64,000 nt of DNA from CAYFZO01 sp964347615 (GTDB lineage Bacteria > Pseudomonadota > Gammaproteobacteria > Poriferisulfidales > Oxydemutatoraceae). Below, in pieces: positions 51,121 through 59,891 of the stretch. The notes beneath the pieces are model-generated. The model saw only the letters and a list, made by a program, of their open reading frames with translations. It made no database searches and was not told the origin of the DNA. The translations under genes were made by a program, and so were the position numbers. The stretch is from assembly GCA_964347615.1 (NCBI GenBank), contig CAYFZO010000003.1, positions 1 through 64,000 on the forward strand, given 5' to 3'. Numbering within the stretch: position 1 is the first letter of the stretch; each line of letters begins with the position of its first letter.

Positions 51121-52593
51121 TCATTCACCACCCGAAGCGAGCACCGCGGCGCGAATCATCGCGCGTGCTTTGTTCATCGTCTCTTCCCATTCGTTCTCCG
51201 GTTGCGAGTCATAAACCAACCCGGCACCGGCCTGCAGGTACAGCTCGCCGTCCTTTATCAGCGCCGTGCGGATTGCAATCGCGGTGTCCATCGCGCCCGA
51301 CCACGCGAGGTAACCGACCGCGCCGGAATAGACGTGGCGTTTGACCGGCTCGATCTCGTCGATGAGTTCCATCGCGCGGACTTTGGGCGCGCCGGACACG
51401 GTGCCGGCGGGGAAAGTCGCGCGCAACACGTCCATCGCGCGGGTGCCGGCACCGCACCGCCCGACAACGTGGGAGACGATGTGCATCACGTGCGAATAGC
51501 GTTCTATGACCATCCGTTCGGTTACTTTGACGCTGCCGGTCTCGCACACGCGCCCGAGATCGTTGCGCCCGAGGTCTATGAGCATCAGATGTTCGGCGAG
51601 CTCCTTTTCGTCGCTGAGCAGCTCGGCTTCAAGGCGTTCATCCTCCTGCTCGGTCGTTCCGCGCGGGCGGGTGCCGGCAATCGGGCGCACGATGACCTCG
51701 CCGTCTTCGGCCCTGACCAAGATCTCCGGCGACGAACCGACCACGTGGAAATCGCCGAAGTCGAAGTAATACATATACGGCGATGGATTCAAACGGCGCA
51801 GCATCCGGTAAAGGTCAAGCGGATGCCGAGTGAAAGGAGCGCGCATGCACTGCGACAACACCACTTGCATCACGTCGCCGTCAATGATGTAACCGCGCGC
51901 TTTCTCGACCGCCTGCATAAACGCGTCCTTACCGAAGCTCGAAGAAAAGTCGGCTTCGGTGAGGGCCGTCGAAACACGGGCGGGAAAAGCAGGCGAGGCG
52001 GCGTTGAGACGCGCCTGTAATTCGTCGAGACGCGCACACGCCCGGGGGTATGCGTCTTTCTCACGGACGTCGGCGTGGACAATCAAGTAAAGGCTGTTCT
52101 TCAGATTGTCGAACACCGCAACTTCCTGCGAAACCATCAGCAGGACGTCGGGAACGTCGAGCAGGTCCGGCTTGCGCCCGGCGGACAGACGAGGCTCGAC
52201 GTAGCGCACGGCGTCATAGCCGAAATAACCGACCAGCCCCCCGGTGAAGCGCGGCAGACCCTCGAGCCGAGTGACCCGAAAGCCGCCCAGGAAGTCGTCG
52301 ATCCACGCGAGCGGGTCGGCACAACCGACCGACTCGACGACTTCGCCGTTGCGGTACCGCTTCACGTCTTCACCGCGCACTTCGATGCGCTCGGCACAGG
52401 ACAAGCCGATGATTGAATAGCGTCCCCACCGCTCGCCGCCGCTGACCGATTCGAGCAGGTAGTTGTACCTGCCGTTGACAAGCTTCATATACGCGCCGAT
52501 TGGCGTCTCCAGATCGGCGGCAATCTCTGTGACAACCGAGACGTGCGTGTACCCCTCGGCGCACAGCCGCTCAAAATCGCGTCGGCTAATCAT
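51121..52593 (-). CDS. trpE: Anthranilate synthase component I
   Basis: A 490-residue chorismate-using enzyme forming anthranilate with TrpG. The N-terminal half has ESVSGGERWGRYSIIG with the tryptophan feedback site region (LLES). The catalytic half shows VVLSQCMRAPFTRHPLDLYR, VGSSPEILVR, RPIAGTRPRG, and FPAGTVSGAPKVRAMELIDE. It lies 9 bp after rpe. No attenuator-type leader peptide was recognised upstream of the cluster. Confidence 0.96.
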   Translation of the reverse strand: MISRRDFERLCAEGYTHVSVVTEIAADLETPIGAYMKLVNGRYNYLLESVSGGERWGRYSIIGLSCAERIEVRGEDVKRYRNGEVVESVGCADPLAWIDDFLGGFRVTRLEGLPRFTGGLVGYFGYDAVRYVEPRLSAGRKPDLLDVPDVLLMVSQEVAVFDNLKNSLYLIVHADVREKDAYPRACARLDELQARLNAASPAFPARVSTALTEADFSSSFGKDAFMQAVEKARGYIIDGDVMQVVLSQCMRAPFTRHPLDLYRMLRRLNPSPYMYYFDFGDFHVVGSSPEILVRAEDGEVIVRPIAGTRPRGTTEQEDERLEAELLSDEKELAEHLMLIDLGRNDLGRVCETGSVKVTERMVIERYSHVMHIVSHVVGRCGAGTRAMDVLRATFPAGTVSGAPKVRAMELIDEIEPVKRHVYSGAVGYLAWSGAMDTAIAIRTALIKDGELYLQAGAGLVYDSQPENEWEETMNKARAMIRAAVLASGGE

Positions 52594-52602
52594 GTTCGCG
52601 TA

Positions 52603-53274
52603 TCAGGCGGCGGCAATTCGCTTGCGGAAGTCGGCGATGACGGCGGTGTAGTCGCCGGCGCCGAAAATCTCCGAGCCGGCGACAAAAGTGTCGGCGCCGG
52701 CGCGCTTGATTTCAGCGACGTTCCGTCGTTTCACGCCGCCGTCTATCTCGAGGCGGATATCCCGACCGCTCGAGTTTATGCGCGCACGCGCCTCACGCAG
52801 CTTGTCGAGAGCCGACGGGATGAACTCCTGCCCGCCGAAACCGGGGTGCACCGACATGATCAGGATCATGTCGAGCCGGGCGATGTGTTCGTCGAGACAA
52901 TCGAGAGGCGTTTCGGGATTGAACACCAGCGCACTCTTGCAACCGGCGGCGACAATCATCTGCAGCTCGCGTGCGACGTCGAGGCTTGCTTCGGGGTGAA
53001 ACGAGATGTAATCGGCGCCGGCGGCGGCGAAGTCGGCAATCAAGTGTCCCACGGGATCGGCCATCAGATGCACGTCTATCGGCGCCTTGACTCCGGCGTC
53101 TCGCAACGATTTGCAGACCATCGGCCCGACCGTCAAGTTGGGCACAAAATGATTGTCCATCACGTCGAAATGAATCATGTCGGCGCCGGCGTCGAGCACG
53201 GCGCGGACCTCTTCGCCGAGCCGTGAGAAATCAGCGGACAGAATCGAGGGACAGATGAAATCTTCGGAAGCCAT
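52603..53274 (-). CDS. rpe: Ribulose-phosphate 3-epimerase
   Basis: A 223-residue TIM-barrel metalloenzyme of the pentose phosphate pathway. Motifs are ICPSILSADFSRLGEEV, MIHFDVMDNHFVPNLTVG, DVHLMADPV, ILIMSVHPGFGGQEF, and the late ADTFVAGSEIFGAGDY. It is first in the minus-strand trp run. In Pseudomonas and relatives rpe-gph precedes trpE; gph is missing here. Confidence 0.96.
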   Translation of the reverse strand: MASEDFICPSILSADFSRLGEEVRAVLDAGADMIHFDVMDNHFVPNLTVGPMVCKSLRDAGVKAPIDVHLMADPVGHLIADFAAAGADYISFHPEASLDVARELQMIVAAGCKSALVFNPETPLDCLDEHIARLDMILIMSVHPGFGGQEFIPSALDKLREARARINSSGRDIRLEIDGGVKRRNVAEIKRAGADTFVAGSEIFGAGDYTAVIADFRKRIAAA

Positions 53275-53523
53275 AGGCGACTGCGCCCCGCCGTCCTCGT
53301 ATTTTCCGCCGGTTCGTCTTGCGGCGGAACGGAACCTGAATTGTCACCCGACCGATTCGCCGGATTGACCGGATTGACGTCAAGGACGGCACGTGCAAAA
53401 CACGGCGATTATATCCGAAACCCCTTGCAGAACCGCACTTTCAGCTCGGGTTGCGGAACCACGCGCCCCGATAAAGTCGGCGGCGAGTTGATTGGTCTTA
53501 CGAGGCGCGGTAGGTTTGTACGC

Positions 53524-53853
53524 ATGATCGTTGTTTCCCGGCTTGCCGACTTCGGTGCGTTACGACTTGCGTTGCTCGCGTTGGCCGCTTTCTTCGTCTT
53601 GTTCGCTCCCGCGCCCGAAGTACGCACCGTCGTCACCTGGCCGGAGGTCGTGCCGACGTTGATTGCTCCTGCCATGGCGCCGATTGTGACGATGGTGTTG
53701 CTGCTCGACCTGCTGATGGCGAAAGTCACGTCGGCGGGAGAGGAAAACGCGGCCAAGAAAGCGCGCGCGAAGCGAATCATGCTGATTGACGCGCTGGCGG
53801 TCGCCGTCGTCGTCTTCGCGTACCTGCCGTTCTTTCTGGCGCTGGGGCGCTGA
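53524..53853 (+). CDS. Small membrane protein of unknown function
   Basis: A 109-residue protein with about three hydrophobic helices (roughly residues 11-27, 42-64 and 83-107) and a charged loop (EENAAKKARAKR) between the second and third. I do not recognise the family. The frame is open to 53341, but MIVVSRLADFG at 53524 is the first start giving a coherent membrane protein. It is a lone plus-strand gene between divergent rpe and the convergent oxidoreductase gene. Confidence 0.65.
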   Translation: MIVVSRLADFGALRLALLALAAFFVLFAPAPEVRTVVTWPEVVPTLIAPAMAPIVTMVLLLDLLMAKVTSAGEENAAKKARAKRIMLIDALAVAVVVFAYLPFFLALGR

Positions 53854-53885
53854 ATCTCCTCGCCGAACCGGCAACGCAACGGCGG

Positions 53886-54893
53886 TCAGCGGGGGCGATG
53901 AACCACGACAAACCGCCCGCAAGCTCCCCCCGCAATCAACTTCTCGAAGCACTCGGGCAACCGTTCGAGATCGACTTGTTCGCTGACAACCGTATCCAGG
54001 CACGTCGGCCTGAGGTCGCTTGCAATCCTCCGCCAGATCTCGCGGCGCACGTCCATCGGGCAATTGGCCGAAGTGACGCCGAGCAGACAGACGCCGCGGA
54101 TGATGAAAGGTATCACCGACAACGGTAAATCTTCGGATTCGGCGCGGCCGATGCAAACGACGTTGCCGCGCGGGCGCGTCGTCTTGACCGCCGCGGCAAG
54201 GGTCTCGCCGCCGAGGTTGTCCACCGCGCCGGCCCAGACCGTCTTGCCCAACGCTCTCGTTTCCGGCTCGACGGCGGCGATGACTTCGTCGGCACCGAGG
54301 CTTCTGAGATAGTCGGTCCGCTCGCTTTTGTGCGTCGCCGCAACGCTGCGGTAGCCCCGCTTCGCAAGCAGGTGAATCGCAAAGCCGCCGACGCCGCCGG
54401 TTGCGCCGGTCACCAACACCGGGCCGTCTTCCGGACGCTGGCCGTTCCTTTCCATCAGCTCAATCGCGTAGGCGGCGGTAAAACCGGCGGTGCCTATCGC
54501 CATCACCTCGAACGCGTCGAGACCTTCGGGCAACGCCATCACCAGCTCGGCAGGCAAGCGCGCGTAGGGCGCATAACCGCCGTCGTAGATTTCACCCAAG
54601 CCGCCGCCCTGGGCAAAAACGGCGTCGCCCTCGGAAAAACGCCCGCTCGCATCGAACAGCACCTTGCCCGCGAGATCTATGCCGCCGACCAACGGGCTTT
54701 TCCGGAGAATTTTCGCACCGTCGGTGCCGGCCATCGCGTCCTTGTAGTTGACTCCCGAACACGCGACTTCGATAACCACTTCACCTTCGCTCAGATCATC
54801 GAGCGACAAAGTCTCGAAACCGGCGCTGAAGTCATCGCGCGTCTGATGTATGCGCCAAGCCTTGAACCGCGGAATTTCAAGCGATCGTGTCAC
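53886..54893 (-). CDS. AcuI/YhdH-type quinone oxidoreductase (acryloyl-CoA reductase family)
   Basis: A 335-residue zinc-free medium-chain reductase of the YhdH/AcuI group, NADPH-dependent and active on acryloyl-CoA in characterised members. Landmarks are KAWRIHQTRDDFSAGFETL, GVNYKDAMAGT, PLVGGIDLAGKV, VLVTGATGGVGGFAIHLLAKRGY (nucleotide site) and the C-terminal KLIAGGACGRFVV. Its start overlaps the purK stop (ATGA), so it is translated from the purK message. Confidence 0.9.
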   Translation of the reverse strand: MTRSLEIPRFKAWRIHQTRDDFSAGFETLSLDDLSEGEVVIEVACSGVNYKDAMAGTDGAKILRKSPLVGGIDLAGKVLFDASGRFSEGDAVFAQGGGLGEIYDGGYAPYARLPAELVMALPEGLDAFEVMAIGTAGFTAAYAIELMERNGQRPEDGPVLVTGATGGVGGFAIHLLAKRGYRSVAATHKSERTDYLRSLGADEVIAAVEPETRALGKTVWAGAVDNLGGETLAAAVKTTRPRGNVVCIGRAESEDLPLSVIPFIIRGVCLLGVTSANCPMDVRREIWRRIASDLRPTCLDTVVSEQVDLERLPECFEKLIAGGACGRFVVVHRPR

Positions 54894-56074
54894 GCGTGTT
54901 CTCGTTGCAATTCGTCGAACCAGGCGGCGGCTTGCTCGCGCAGACGTTCGATATCGTCGCCCGTGACGCAGAAGTGCCCCATCTTGCGCCCGGGCCGCGC
55001 TTCGGCTTTACCGTACAGATGCAGTTTCAGGCCGGGGCGGCACAGCAAAACCCGCCACGCCGGCTCGCCGGCAATCCACAGGTCGCCGAGCAGGTTCACC
55101 ATCACCGCCGGCGACAACGGCTCGGTGCTTCCCGCCGGCAGACCGCACATCACCCGCACCTGCTGGTCGAACTGCGAGACGGCGCAGGCGTCTATCGTGT
55201 AATGGCCGCTGTTGTGGGGCCGTGGCGCGATTTCGTTGACCAGCAACCGCCCGTCCGTCGTGATGAAGAACTCGACACCGAGCACGCCGAAATAATCCAG
55301 AGCCGTCGCGACCGTCGACGCGGCGTCGAGCAATTGCCCGCCGACCCTCTCCTCAACGCGCGCGGGAACGGCGCTCAGATGCAATATGCCGTTTCGGTGC
55401 TCGTTCTCGGCGAGCGGGTAGCAATGCGTCCGACCGTCGCAGCTGCGCACGACGATGGTCGACGCTTCACGCTCAAGTTCGACTTTTTCTTCGAGTATGC
55501 ACTCGCACCCGCCGAAGTCGGTCATTGCCGCCTCGGCTTGAGCCGGCGTCGTCACCTCGCGTTGATGCTTGCCGTCGTAGCCCCAGCGAGCGGCTTTCAG
55601 TACGTAGGGCGGCGGACACACCGAAGACAGGCGTTCCCACGCCGGGGCGATTTCACCGGCATTCGACGCCGCCTCGAACTCAACCGTCGCAACGCCGGAT
55701 TTGCGGATGAAACGCTTCTCCAAAACACGATCCTGCAAGACCGCGAGCGCGCCGGGCGACGGAGACACCGGAACCTGCTCCTGCAAACGTTCAAGCGCCG
55801 TCGTCGGGACGTTCTCGAACTCGACTGTCACCGCGGCGCAGCGTGCGACCACGGCGTCAAGCGCCGTCGCGTCTTCGTACGCCGCGCAAACGTGCTCGTG
55901 CGCGACCTGCCCCGCGGGGCTTCGGGAATCAGGGTCGAGCACCACCGTCCGATACCCCATCGTGCGCGCGGCGACAACGAACATTCGCCCCAGTTGTCCG
56001 CCGCCGAGGACTCCCAGCCCGGCGGGCGGCAAGATGACCTTACCCGGCACGTCGTTTAACGGCCCGCGCGGCAA
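54890..56074 (-). CDS. purK: 5-(carboxyamino)imidazole ribonucleotide synthase
   Basis: A 394-residue ATP-grasp enzyme carboxylating AIR in purine synthesis. It has GVLGGGQLGRMFVVAARTMG near the start, VTVEFENVPTTALE, YVLKAARWGYDGKHQR, CILEEKVELEREASTIVVR, FFITTDGRLLVNEIAPRPHN and SGHYTIDAC. The product feeds PurE, encoded 183 bp upstream on the same strand. The segment between shows nothing notable. Confidence 0.95.
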   Translation of the reverse strand: MPRGPLNDVPGKVILPPAGLGVLGGGQLGRMFVVAARTMGYRTVVLDPDSRSPAGQVAHEHVCAAYEDATALDAVVARCAAVTVEFENVPTTALERLQEQVPVSPSPGALAVLQDRVLEKRFIRKSGVATVEFEAASNAGEIAPAWERLSSVCPPPYVLKAARWGYDGKHQREVTTPAQAEAAMTDFGGCECILEEKVELEREASTIVVRSCDGRTHCYPLAENEHRNGILHLSAVPARVEERVGGQLLDAASTVATALDYFGVLGVEFFITTDGRLLVNEIAPRPHNSGHYTIDACAVSQFDQQVRVMCGLPAGSTEPLSPAVMVNLLGDLWIAGEPAWRVLLCRPGLKLHLYGKAEARPGRKMGHFCVTGDDIERLREQAAAWFDELQREHA

Positions 56075-56257
56075 CGTGCTTTACCGCACCGTGCACCGCG
56101 CCAAACGGCTCCGCTCCCTCAATCCGTTTGCGGAAAGGCAGCAAGCCGAACCAATTGCCTCTCATACGGAATCGCCTTTGCGCACGCTTGCCGCAGACCT
56201 CATTAAACGAGAAATCCGTCCGGCTCATTGCACCCTGCGCATCTCCCTGAGACGAAG

Positions 56258-56749
56258 TCAGTCGGGCAAGGAAATCCGCTCGACCGCTTCGCCTTGCTTT
56301 TTGCGGAACTCCTCAAGCTTGCGCCACAGGTCCGCCGAGTCACCGGCCAGCATCGCGCACGCAAACAATCCTGCGTTTGCGGCGCCCGCTTCGCCGACGG
56401 CAAAAGTCGCGACCGGCACGCCCTTGGGCATCTGCACGATGGACAGCAAAGAATCCTGGCCCGCCAGGTACCGACTCGGCACCGGCACGCCAAGTACCGG
56501 CACCGGCGTAATCGCCGCAATCATGCCGGGCAAATGCGCCGCACCGCCGGCACCGGCGATGATGCATTTAAGCCCGCGTTGATGCGCTTGCTTGGCGTAT
56601 TCGACCATCCGATCCGGCGTCCGGTGCGCCGAGACGACCCGCTTTTCATAAGCGATCCCGAAGCGTTCAAGCACGTCCGCCGCACACTTCATCACCGGCC
56701 AATCACTGTCGCTGCCCATGACGACACCGACCAGGGGGGAAGACTTCAT
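56258..56749 (-). CDS. purE: N5-carboxyaminoimidazole ribonucleotide mutase
   Basis: A 163-residue class I PurE. It starts LVGVVMGSDSDWPVMK, with VVSAHRTPDRM, the AGAGGAAHLPGM block holding the catalytic His, and GVPVPS. The frame extends to 56797 but MKSSPLVGV at 56749 fits the family. With purK it forms the two-step bacterial AIR-to-CAIR route. Confidence 0.95.
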   Translation of the reverse strand: MKSSPLVGVVMGSDSDWPVMKCAADVLERFGIAYEKRVVSAHRTPDRMVEYAKQAHQRGLKCIIAGAGGAAHLPGMIAAITPVPVLGVPVPSRYLAGQDSLLSIVQMPKGVPVATFAVGEAGAANAGLFACAMLAGDSADLWRKLEEFRKKQGEAVERISLPD

Positions 56750-56841
56750 CGTTTTGACGTCCGTGTTTGCTTGACGAAAGCCGCTATTCTTACACAAACC
56801 GGCGGGAAATCCGCAAAAGCCCCGCGAACGGCGTCAGTTTC

Positions 56842-57888
56842 TTACTTCGCCCCTTTCACGAAGAGAGCCCGAAAACCCTTTTTCAGATGCAAACCCCACT
56901 TCCATTGCAAGTAGACTGCCCGCACCGGATACAAAAATCCCAAAACTCCGTATATAAGCCTGTATAAAGGCAACCTCAGCTTGTAGACGGCGGTTGTCGC
57001 AACGGGGGGAGGAGGCACCGTGCCGATATGGTTCACGATCTTCTCCAGCCGTTGGACTATCGCCTCCTCCGACGCCGCATACGCTCTGGAGCCCTCAAGA
57101 ACGGGGGCGGCATTGACGTAGCGCTGATACAACTCATCGTCGTTGTCCACTTCGATCACCCGATCAACCACTTGGTCAAGATTGTCGTAATCGTGGCAAT
57201 TAATGAAAGCTTCAGGGTTGAAATACTCGGCGATCCTCGGGCTGCCCCAGTAAATCGGGACACTGTTCACCAGCAACGCTTCAAATATCTTTTCGGTCAC
57301 GTAGTTCGGGGCGACTTGGTTCTCGAATGCAATCGTGAATTTGTGTCGTTTTATGAAATTGATCTTGTTCCTCGGGCCAGGGCCTATCGACGGCACGTTG
57401 TTGAACGTAATTCCCGGACAATCCACTTGTTTGTAAGCCGTCAATTTCCTTACTATAGCCGCTCTTTGCGCGCTCTTCGAATGGCTGTGAACGAAATTGC
57501 AGAACCTGTCTTTAGGATGTTTTCTGAAACCTTGCACCTCACTACCGTAGCAACCCGTCCGAAATTGTTCGAAGAAAGTGGAATTACAGAAGAACGGAAA
57601 CTGAAAGTTTTTATCGTCGGTTTCCTCAAAAGAAAAAGCGTAATCAAAAAACCTGAAGTCCGGTTTGATATTCTCGAAAATAACGGCCACCCTGAGACAA
57701 TCAATTCGACCTAATTTCCCCGCTACGGGGGCGACACCGCGGGTATAACCATAAAAAAGCAAATCAGGAAGACGACGAATACCGTCCAATTCCAAAAGTT
57801 CCACGTCGTATCGCTGGGAAAGCAGCTGGGTCAGCCTCCACGCCTGCCCACGGTCCAACTCCACGCATAAAAGTCTAACGCGCTTCAT
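56842..57888 (-). CDS. GT10 family alpha-1,3-fucosyltransferase-like protein
   Basis: A 348-residue glycosyltransferase. The diagnostic GT10 donor-site motif is present: KFTIAFENQVAPNYVTEKIFEAL followed by SVPIYWGSPRIAEYFNPEAFI. The N-terminal part (about 1-110) is the variable acceptor domain. The C-terminal ~60 residues contain a hydrophobic stretch then a basic amphipathic tail, as in bacterial enzymes that associate with the membrane. GDP-fucose is the usual donor; no fucose-synthesis genes are in the window. It lies between purE and purC in a patch that also holds a broken paralogue. Confidence 0.86.
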   Translation of the reverse strand: MKRVRLLCVELDRGQAWRLTQLLSQRYDVELLELDGIRRLPDLLFYGYTRGVAPVAGKLGRIDCLRVAVIFENIKPDFRFFDYAFSFEETDDKNFQFPFFCNSTFFEQFRTGCYGSEVQGFRKHPKDRFCNFVHSHSKSAQRAAIVRKLTAYKQVDCPGITFNNVPSIGPGPRNKINFIKRHKFTIAFENQVAPNYVTEKIFEALLVNSVPIYWGSPRIAEYFNPEAFINCHDYDNLDQVVDRVIEVDNDDELYQRYVNAAPVLEGSRAYAASEEAIVQRLEKIVNHIGTVPPPPVATTAVYKLRLPLYRLIYGVLGFLYPVRAVYLQWKWGLHLKKGFRALFVKGAK

Positions 57889-58208
57889 GCCGATAATGAA
57901 TAAAGTTCTTTCGCCTCAAGGTACATCTTGGAAATGCAGAAGACCGCAAGTCTCTTTAGCGTTTAAAACCTAAGAAAAAGAAAGAATCAAATAAAACAGT
58001 AGCGACAGCGCCTTCATCGTTTTCCTCCTTAACAGAAACAAAAAAATAATTCAATTCCTAATGCTTAGAGGTTATCTTTACCGTTGCCATTACATCAAGG
58101 TGAAAGTTGTCGTGCGCCGCGCCGCCGCCTGCCTGTCGCTTTATCACGGGCCGAGACGATTGGCACGCCTTGCGACAATCAAGACAAAACCGGCGACTAT
58201 CGCACCTT
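57889..58208. other. AT-rich spacer upstream of GT10 gene (320 bp)
   Basis: No ordinary gene. The stretch is AT-richer than its surroundings and holds the 15-codon ORF described at 57970-58017. The minus-strand promoter of the GT10 gene should be here but no convincing -35/-10 pair is visible. Confidence 0.5.
57970..58017 (-). CDS. Possible 15-residue hydrophobic peptide
   Basis: A 15-codon ORF (MKALSLLFYLILSFS) on the minus strand with a perfect AAGGAGG (58030-58024) six bases before its ATG. The peptide is a Lys followed by a hydrophobic run, like a truncated signal peptide or a leader/membrane micropeptide. It ends 82 bp before the GT10 start. It could be a leader peptide, a remnant of a secreted-protein gene, or chance; the ideal ribosome site argues for translation. 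Confidence 0.4.
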   Translation of the reverse strand: MKALSLLFYLILSFS

Positions 58209-58553
58209 TCAGAACTTGGTTATGACCCCCATTGCCGCGATGATCACACCGGCAATGACAATTTGCCACCAAAGCGCTTTGGTCTTTAAGTCGGCGAGGC
58301 CAGAGCTCAGTGCAGCCTCCAACCGGACAATCTTGTTATCCAACTTGGCGAGGTCCGACCTTACCCCGCTTTCCATTTTTATCGCCTTGTTGTCCAAGGC
58401 AGACATGTCCGATATCAACTGGCTTTCCAGCTTAATGAAATCGGCTTTTGTCGGCTGGTCGCCGGCAAAAAGGATGCCCCTAACCGCTTCCTCTGCACGG
58501 GCTTCGGGCACGCCTGCTTCCATAAGCGCTTCTTTCAGTACAACTGAGCTCAT
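58209..58553 (-). CDS. Coiled-coil protein with C-terminal membrane anchor (DUF1640/CCDC90-like)
   Basis: A 114-residue protein: an N-terminal segment with LKEALMEAGVPEARAEEAV, a central heptad-type coiled coil (about 38-90, repeats of LxxKxxxLE/D), and a C-terminal helix WWQIVIAGVIIAAMGVI that should span the membrane. This layout matches bacterial DUF1640/CCDC90-type proteins, which are often linked to mobile or accessory regions; the role is unknown. Its ATG overlaps the stop of the GT10-like remnant (ATGA). Confidence 0.65.
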   Translation of the reverse strand: MSSVVLKEALMEAGVPEARAEEAVRGILFAGDQPTKADFIKLESQLISDMSALDNKAIKMESGVRSDLAKLDNKIVRLEAALSSGLADLKTKALWWQIVIAGVIIAAMGVITKF

Positions 58554-58882
58554 CTCGCATTTTTCCTCTTTCTGAGTGAATGTGCTTGAGCATCCCTCTG
58601 GGGATAATCTTTCGTGCGGATAATCATATTATACAGCGCACGAACGGCAGAGGAAGTCCTTGTAGCTTCAAGGAAAACGGTTTTCTGGCGGGCCAGGCGA
58701 GAAAGACTCCTGAATCGGTGGGTATAAAACAGCAAGCCAGGCGGAGAATGCACCTTGTTCAACCTCGGACGCCCGACGTCATACCGCGGTGGAAGCCGCT
58801 GCGTGAGCTTGAAAGCGCGTCCATGCTCCAAGACCTGCGCCGAACAATCCAATACGCTCCAATACGCTCCAATACGCTTCAT
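58550..58882 (-). pseudogene. Truncated, degraded GT10-like N-terminal fragment
   Basis: The 110-codon frame resembles the start of the intact GT10 gene at 57888: both begin ATGAAGCG in a similar context (CATGAAGC preceded by a related TCGTC/TCGGC), and LEHGRAFKLTQRLPPRYDV here parallels LDRGQAWRLTQLLSQRYDV there, followed by GLLFYTHR versus DLLFYGYTR. After about 65 residues similarity fades and the donor-site motif is missing. Near its start a 10-bp unit (TCCAATACGC on the plus strand) is repeated three times, lengthening the frame. It looks like a decayed paralogue. Confidence 0.6.
58848..58877 (+). repeat. Three tandem copies of a 10-bp unit
   Basis: TCCAATACGC occurs three times head to tail. 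It lies inside the first codons of the GT10-like remnant, where the intact copy has none, so it is probably a slippage expansion. Confidence 0.85.
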
Positions 58883-58994
58883 GACGATACGCAGGAAAAG
58901 CCCGACCGACCTAAAGGCATATTTCCGGGATACGTCCGCCGGCCCGAATGAACGGGTATGATGAAATATCTCCCCCGTGCCCGTACGCCGGATT

Positions 58995-59891
58995 ATGAGG
59001 CAAGAACCTGAAATGAGAAGGCAAGCTCTGAGCCTGCCGCTTCTGAAACAAGGGAAAGTACGCGACGTCTATGCAGTGAACGACCGCTACGTCCTGATTG
59101 TCGCAAGCGACCGGCTGTCGGCTTTCGACGTCGTGCTCCCGGACAAGATTCCGGACAAGGGACGCGTATTGACCGCGCTCAGCAACTTCTGGTTCGAAAA
59201 AACCCGCCGAGTCATCGACAATCATCTGAGCGGCGTTTCCATAGACAAGGTCCTGCCGGCGGCGGAAATCACCGACGATTTGCGCGCCCGCAGCATCGTC
59301 GCAAAGCAGCTGACGCCGCTGCCTTTCGAGGCCATCGTGCGTGGTTATCTGGTCGGTTCCGGTTGGAAAGACTACCGCGAGACCGGCATGGTGTGCGGCG
59401 TCCGGTTGCCCGCGGGATTGCAGCTCGCACAAGCGCTCCCCGAACCGTTGTTCACCCCCTCGACCAAAGCCGCCGTCGGCAAGCACGACGTCAACGTGCC
59501 TTTTGAACAGGTTGTCGCCCTGGTCGGCGAAAGCCTCGCTGAGAGGGCACGACGGGCTTCTCTCGAAATCTATCGGAACTGCGCCGCTTACGCGCTCGAG
59601 CGCGGAATCATCATCGCCGACACCAAATTTGAGTTCGGCACCGATGACAAAGGCGAACTGGTGCTGATCGATGAAGTACTGACGCCCGACTCATCGCGTT
59701 TCTGGCCACGAGAAAAATACCGCTGCGGCGTTTCACCGCCCAACTTCGATAAACAGTTCGTCCGCGACTATCTTGAAACGCTCGACTGGAACAAGCAGGC
59801 GCCCGGTCCTCGCCTGCCGCGGGAAATCATCGAGAAGACCGCGGAAAAATACCGCCAAGTCGAGAAAATGCTGCTTGCGGCACCGGAATGA
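58995..59891 (+). CDS. purC: Phosphoribosylaminoimidazole-succinocarboxamide synthase
   Basis: A 298-residue SAICAR synthetase of the longer (yeast-like) type. Motifs are LLKQGKVRDVYAVNDRYVLIVASDRLSAFDVVLPD, FWFEKTRRVIDNHL, FEAIVRGYLVGSGWKDY, IADTKFEFGTDDKGELVLIDEVLTPDSSRFWP. The start is uncertain: ATG at 58995 is used, 59013 is equally possible, and neither has a strong ribosome site. It overlaps bioD by 4 bp (ATGA). Confidence 0.94.
   Translation: MRQEPEMRRQALSLPLLKQGKVRDVYAVNDRYVLIVASDRLSAFDVVLPDKIPDKGRVLTALSNFWFEKTRRVIDNHLSGVSIDKVLPAAEITDDLRARSIVAKQLTPLPFEAIVRGYLVGSGWKDYRETGMVCGVRLPAGLQLAQALPEPLFTPSTKAAVGKHDVNVPFEQVVALVGESLAERARRASLEIYRNCAAYALERGIIIADTKFEFGTDDKGELVLIDEVLTPDSSRFWPREKYRCGVSPPNFDKQFVRDYLETLDWNKQAPGPRLPREIIEKTAEKYRQVEKMLLAAPE

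Noticed and set aside
53275..53523. trp attenuator or leader peptide upstream of the trp run
   Set aside because: No short ORF with tandem Trp codons or antiterminator pair was found upstream of rpe or trpE.
58848..58877. CRISPR-like short repeat
   Set aside because: Units are only 10 bp, contiguous without spacers, and no cas genes are present.
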